Of a DNA stretch of 64,000 nucleotides, positions 61,259-64,000 are shown one piece after another. Origin of the DNA: Variovorax sp037204085. Lineage in GTDB: Bacteria; Pseudomonadota; Gammaproteobacteria; Burkholderiales; Burkholderiaceae_C. Made by a program: the position numbers and the translations under genes. The DNA lies in the NCBI RefSeq assembly GCF_037204085.1, contig NZ_JBBCBW010000025.1, positions 19,163 to 83,162 on the forward strand, written 5' to 3'. Each line of letters begins with the position of its first letter. Position 1 is the first letter of the stretch. Below the pieces are notes generated by a model. The model saw only the letters and a list, made by a program, of their open reading frames with translations, was not told the DNA's origin and did not search any database.

Positions 61259-61297
61259 GGGAAATCCTCACGACCCTGAAGGTCGCTCCGGTTTCCC
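61259..61297. repeat. Intergenic two-part hairpin
   Basis: GGGAAA...TTTCCC outer arms (61259-61264/61292-61297) and CGACC...GGTCG inner arms (61271-61275/61281-61285) are separated by symmetric 6-nt bulges. It lies in the 165-bp gap after the thiolase. Similar sequences are, to my memory, dispersed in Burkholderiales genomes. Confidence 0.4.
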
Positions 61298-61380
61298 GCC
61301 GCCCGCGCCTTGCATCTCATCCCGCTCGCTACGCCGGAAAGATTGCGGTCTTGGTTCAAGAAAACGAAGGAGACAACTTC

Positions 61381-62277
61381 ATGCAGGCGCAGCAGATACA
61401 GGTCAGCGAAGGCGTGCAGGTGGCCGTGCGCCGCTACGAGCCGGCCGGCGAACCGCGTGCCAGCATCGTCATCGGCGGTGCCATGGGTGTGCGGCAGTCT
61501 TTCTATGAACCCTTCGCACAATGGCTTGCGCAGCAGGGCCTGCAGGTGTGGACCTTCGACTACCGCGGCTCGGGCGATTCGCGCAACGGCGCCTCGCTGC
61601 GCGGCTTCGAGGCTGATTTGTTCGACTGGGCGCGTGACTACGAGGCCGTGATCGACGCCGCAAAGGCTGTAATGCCGGAGCAGCCGCTCTATCTTCTCGG
61701 CCACAGCCTCGGCGCGCAGCTGCCGGGCTTCTTGCAGCGGCCGGAGCAGGTGGACGGCCTTGTCAGCATTGCTGCTGGCAGCGGCTACTGGCGTGAGAAC
61801 GCGCCGAAGCTCAAGCGCAGCATTCTCTATTTCTGGTTTGTGCTGGTGCCGCTGGTCACGCGGCTGTGCGGCTACTTTCCGGGCCGCAAGCTCAAGAAGG
61901 TGGGCGACCTGCCGCGTGGGGTCATCCTGCAATGGCGCCGCTGGTGCCTTCATCCGCGCTACAGCGTGGGCGCCGAAGGCGAGAGCGCCTTGCAGAGCTA
62001 CGGGCGCGTGCGCTTTCCGGTGCTTGCACTGTCGATGACCGACGATGAACTCATGACGCTGGCCGGCACCGAAAGCCTGGTGAGTTTCTATGCGGGCGCG
62101 CCGCGTGCCGTCGAGCGCATTGCACCCGCCGACGTGCAGGCGCGGCGCATCGGCCACTTCGGCTTCTTCCGCGAACAGTTCAAGAGCAGCCTCTGGCCGA
62201 GCACCATCGACAAGCTGCACCGCCTGGCCGCACTTACCGCGGTGCAGCAACCCGGCGTCCCGCACACGACTGCATAA
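61381..62277 (+). CDS. Alpha/beta hydrolase
   Basis: A 298-residue serine hydrolase. Nucleophile S109 is in LLGHSLGAQLPG, the oxyanion region in IGGAMGVRQSFY near 31-42, DYRGSGDSRNG near 60-70, and a likely catalytic His in RIGHFGFFRE near 259-268. A basic amphipathic cap (KRSILYFWFVLVP) may touch membrane lipids. AAGGAG is 8 bp before the ATG. Such hydrolases near beta-oxidation genes often hydrolyse medium-chain esters or lactones. Specific substrate unknown. Confidence 0.85.
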   Translation: MQAQQIQVSEGVQVAVRRYEPAGEPRASIVIGGAMGVRQSFYEPFAQWLAQQGLQVWTFDYRGSGDSRNGASLRGFEADLFDWARDYEAVIDAAKAVMPEQPLYLLGHSLGAQLPGFLQRPEQVDGLVSIAAGSGYWRENAPKLKRSILYFWFVLVPLVTRLCGYFPGRKLKKVGDLPRGVILQWRRWCLHPRYSVGAEGESALQSYGRVRFPVLALSMTDDELMTLAGTESLVSFYAGAPRAVERIAPADVQARRIGHFGFFREQFKSSLWPSTIDKLHRLAALTAVQQPGVPHTTA

Positions 62278-62309
62278 CGCCACGCATCGGAGGCACACTG
62301 CAAATCACC

Positions 62310-63140
62310 ATGAGCACGCATCCCTTCGACAAAGCCCTCGCGCTTGAGCACAGCGACATCCGCGCCGGGCATTTCACCGGCGCCACCAGCCCCGACTACT
62401 GGAACATGGTCGGGCCCTTCGGCGGCGCCACGGCCGCCATTGCGCTGCAGTCGGTGCTGCGGCACCCGGACCTGCTGGGCACGCCGCTCGCGCTGACCGT
62501 CAACTTTGCGGCGGCGCTCGAAGCCGGCCCATTCGACGTGCAGGCCACACCGGTGCGCACCAACCGGTCGACGCAACACTGGACGGTGCAGATCACCCAG
62601 CCGGGTGCGGGCGGCTCGCCGAACATGACGACCACGGCCACGGTGGTCACGGCCGCACGGCGCGAAACCTGGGGCGAAAGCGACACGCCGATGCCCGAGG
62701 TGCCGCCGCCCGAGGCGGTCAAGCGCTTCAGCATCGGCCCCGCCGGCGTGGCATGGCTGGACCGCTACGAGATGCGTCCAATCAGCGGTGGCATTCCCGC
62801 GAAGTGGGACGGCAGCCTTCAGCACAGCGAAAGCCGGCTCTGGCTGCGCGATGCCGAGGAGCGGCCGCTCGACTTCTGCTCGCTCGCCGCGATGAGCGAC
62901 ATGTTCTATCCGCGCGTGTGGCTGCGCCGCGCCAAGCATGTGCCGGCGGGCACGGTGTCGATCACCACCTACTTCCATGCCGGGCCGGATCAACTGGCCG
63001 AGGTCGGCTCGGGCTACTTGCTGGGCCGCGCGGTGGGGCAGCAGTTCTTCAACGGCTTCTTCGACCAGGCGGCGCACTTGTGGAGCGAGAAGGGCTTGCT
63101 GCTCGCCACGTCGAACCAGATCGTCTACTACAAGGAATAG
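62310..63140 (+). CDS. Thioesterase-family protein (double hotdog, TesB-like)
   Basis: A 276-residue acyl-CoA thioesterase-like protein. Two hotdog repeats are visible: residues about 18-125 (GPFGGATAAIALQSVL helix and LTVNFAAALEAG) and about 145-275 (DFCSLAAMSDMFYPRVW and a final LLATSNQIVYYKE). It would release free acids from acyl-CoA. It follows the hydrolase by 32 bp and precedes the SDR by 13 bp, in the same direction. Confidence 0.82.
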   Translation: MSTHPFDKALALEHSDIRAGHFTGATSPDYWNMVGPFGGATAAIALQSVLRHPDLLGTPLALTVNFAAALEAGPFDVQATPVRTNRSTQHWTVQITQPGAGGSPNMTTTATVVTAARRETWGESDTPMPEVPPPEAVKRFSIGPAGVAWLDRYEMRPISGGIPAKWDGSLQHSESRLWLRDAEERPLDFCSLAAMSDMFYPRVWLRRAKHVPAGTVSITTYFHAGPDQLAEVGSGYLLGRAVGQQFFNGFFDQAAHLWSEKGLLLATSNQIVYYKE

Positions 63141-63153
63141 CGAGAGAACGCCC

Positions 63154-63894
63154 ATGCAAAAGACCGCACTCATCGTCGGCGCCGGCGACGCCACCGGCGG
63201 TGCCATTGCCCGCCGCTTCGCCCGCGAGGGTTATGCCGCCTGCGTAACGCGCCGCAGCCTCGACAAGCTGCAGCCGCTCGTCGCGCAGATCGAAGCCGAA
63301 GGCGGCCGCGCCCATGCGTTTAGCTGCGATGCGCGCAAGGAAGAAGAAGTGGTCGCACTCGTCGAGCAGATCGAGTCGACCATCGGCCCCATCGAGGTGA
63401 TGGTGTTCAACATCGGCGCCAATGTGCCCGAGAGCATCCTGACAGAAACCGCGCGCAAGTATTTCAAGGTATGGGAGATGGCCTGCTTCTCGGGCTTTCT
63501 CAACGGGCGCGAGGTTGCAAAGCGCATGGTGGCGCGCGAACTCCCGAAAGGCGGGCATCGCGGCACGATCATCTTCACAGGCGCCACAGCGTCGCTACGT
63601 GGTGCCGCGAACTTCGGCGCCTTCTCGGGCGCGAAGATGGCTTTGCGCGCGCTGGCCCAGTCGATGGCCCGCGAGCTAGGTTCTCAGGGCATTCACGTAG
63701 CGCATGTGGTGGTCGACGGCGCCATCGACACCGAGTTCATCCGCACCAATTTTCCAGAGCGTTATGCGCTGAAGGAAAGCGACGGCATCCTGAACCCTGA
63801 GCACATTGCGGACAGTTATTGGATGCTGCATTCGCAGCCGCGCGATGCGTGGACGCATGAGCTTGATCTGCGGCCGTGGTCGGAGAAGTTCTGA
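63154..63894 (+). CDS. Atypical SDR protein with Phe at the catalytic Tyr position
   Basis: A 246-residue SDR-fold protein. The dinucleotide loop is GAGDATGGAI (9-18) instead of TGxxxGxG, and the active-site motif reads FSGAK (F157, K161) where classical SDRs have YxxxK; the adjacent ALRALAQSMARELGSQGIHVAHVVVDG is otherwise well conserved. It may be an unusual dehydrogenase or a non-catalytic partner. ATG 63154 begins 13 bp after the thioesterase stop; longer frames overlap that gene. Last gene of the beta-oxidation cluster. Confidence 0.83.
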   Translation: MQKTALIVGAGDATGGAIARRFAREGYAACVTRRSLDKLQPLVAQIEAEGGRAHAFSCDARKEEEVVALVEQIESTIGPIEVMVFNIGANVPESILTETARKYFKVWEMACFSGFLNGREVAKRMVARELPKGGHRGTIIFTGATASLRGAANFGAFSGAKMALRALAQSMARELGSQGIHVAHVVVDGAIDTEFIRTNFPERYALKESDGILNPEHIADSYWMLHSQPRDAWTHELDLRPWSEKF

Positions 63895-64000
63895 GATGAC
63901 TTCTTCGATTGTGCGCACTGAGCGTTGTTCAGGGCGCGCACCCGCCGACGGGGTACCTTTCTCCGCGAATGTCCCCCGGCCTGCGGCCTCCTCCTTTATT
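63895..64000. other. Window end, non-coding
   Basis: No supported gene. An ATG at 63897 opens a frame to the edge, but it has no ribosome site and the sequence after 63945 (CCCCCGGCCTGCGGCCTCC) looks like a dispersed GC-rich intergenic element. Confidence 0.4.

Noticed and set aside
59914..62298. Reverse-strand open frame of 794 codons
   Set aside because: Antisense to thiolase and hydrolase; His/Arg/Ala-rich without domains.
63897..64000. Start of a new gene at the right edge
   Set aside because: No ribosome site; codons do not resemble a protein and the sequence resembles an intergenic element.

Overview
The window looks like a chromosomal segment of a high-GC betaproteobacterium of the Comamonadaceae, most like Variovorax. 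I infer this from dense, overlapping, mostly metabolic operons, a Bug-type solute receptor, an argB/slmA neighbourhood, many TRAP/ABC uptake genes, and a recurrent intergenic hairpin of a kind I associate with Variovorax. No rRNA, tRNA, CRISPR array or recognisable IS transposase was seen. Taxonomy is inferred, not tested.

Region 1 (1-19,688) is a surface-polysaccharide locus. It encodes GDP-mannose synthesis (manC), conversion to GDP-D-rhamnose (gmd, rmd), an ABC-2 exporter (permease plus a short ATPase), seven glycosyltransferase genes (several are fusions of two or three catalytic domains), a partial methyltransferase and a WecA/MraY-type initiating phosphosugar transferase. The combination resembles the ABC-exported D-rhamnan (A-band/common antigen) systems of Pseudomonas. 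One large transferase ends in a truncated third domain, and two tiny coupled ORFs lie just upstream of it.

Region 2 (19,765-26,561) is mostly housekeeping: argB, galE (reverse strand, between argB and slmA), slmA, a clade-3 catalase, a DUF1326/DUF2182 pair with cysteine/histidine motifs, and an EamA transporter.

Region 3 (26,582-35,690) is a divergent sugar-acid catabolic locus. A FadR-type regulator, a TRAP transporter, a UxaA-family dehydratase and an Ldh-type oxidoreductase run leftwards. Two short-chain dehydrogenases and an FAH-family hydrolase run rightwards. Together they fit a non-phosphorylative route for L-fuconate, D-arabinonate or a similar aldonate, ending in pyruvate plus a 2-hydroxyacid. 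Two identical 35-bp hairpin repeats sit inside the leftward operon.

Region 4 (35,815-50,670) is a 15-kb one-directional operon and the most interesting part. It holds a HutC-type GntR regulator, a five-gene branched-chain-type ABC importer, an orphan Bug receptor, an aconitase/LeuCD-like hydratase pair, HyuB/HyuA, an isochorismatase-fold protein lacking the usual nucleophilic cysteine, a fumarate-reductase-like flavoprotein and a methylisocitrate/dimethylmalate-lyase-like enzyme. The last eight genes are chained by 4-8 bp overlaps. I propose catabolism of a cyclic imide/lactam or an alkylated C4-dicarboxylate ending in pyruvate plus a short acid.

Region 5 (50,693-63,894) has a LysR/SDR divergent pair, a lower-GC orphan HsdR-N-like nuclease, and a TetR-controlled beta-oxidation cluster (acyl-CoA dehydrogenase, DUF2147, a fused hydroxyacyl-CoA dehydrogenase/enoyl-CoA hydratase, thiolase, alpha/beta hydrolase, thioesterase, atypical SDR). 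A DUF559 endonuclease gene bounded by near-perfect inverted 36-bp palindromic repeats is inserted between the fused beta-oxidation gene and the thiolase gene.
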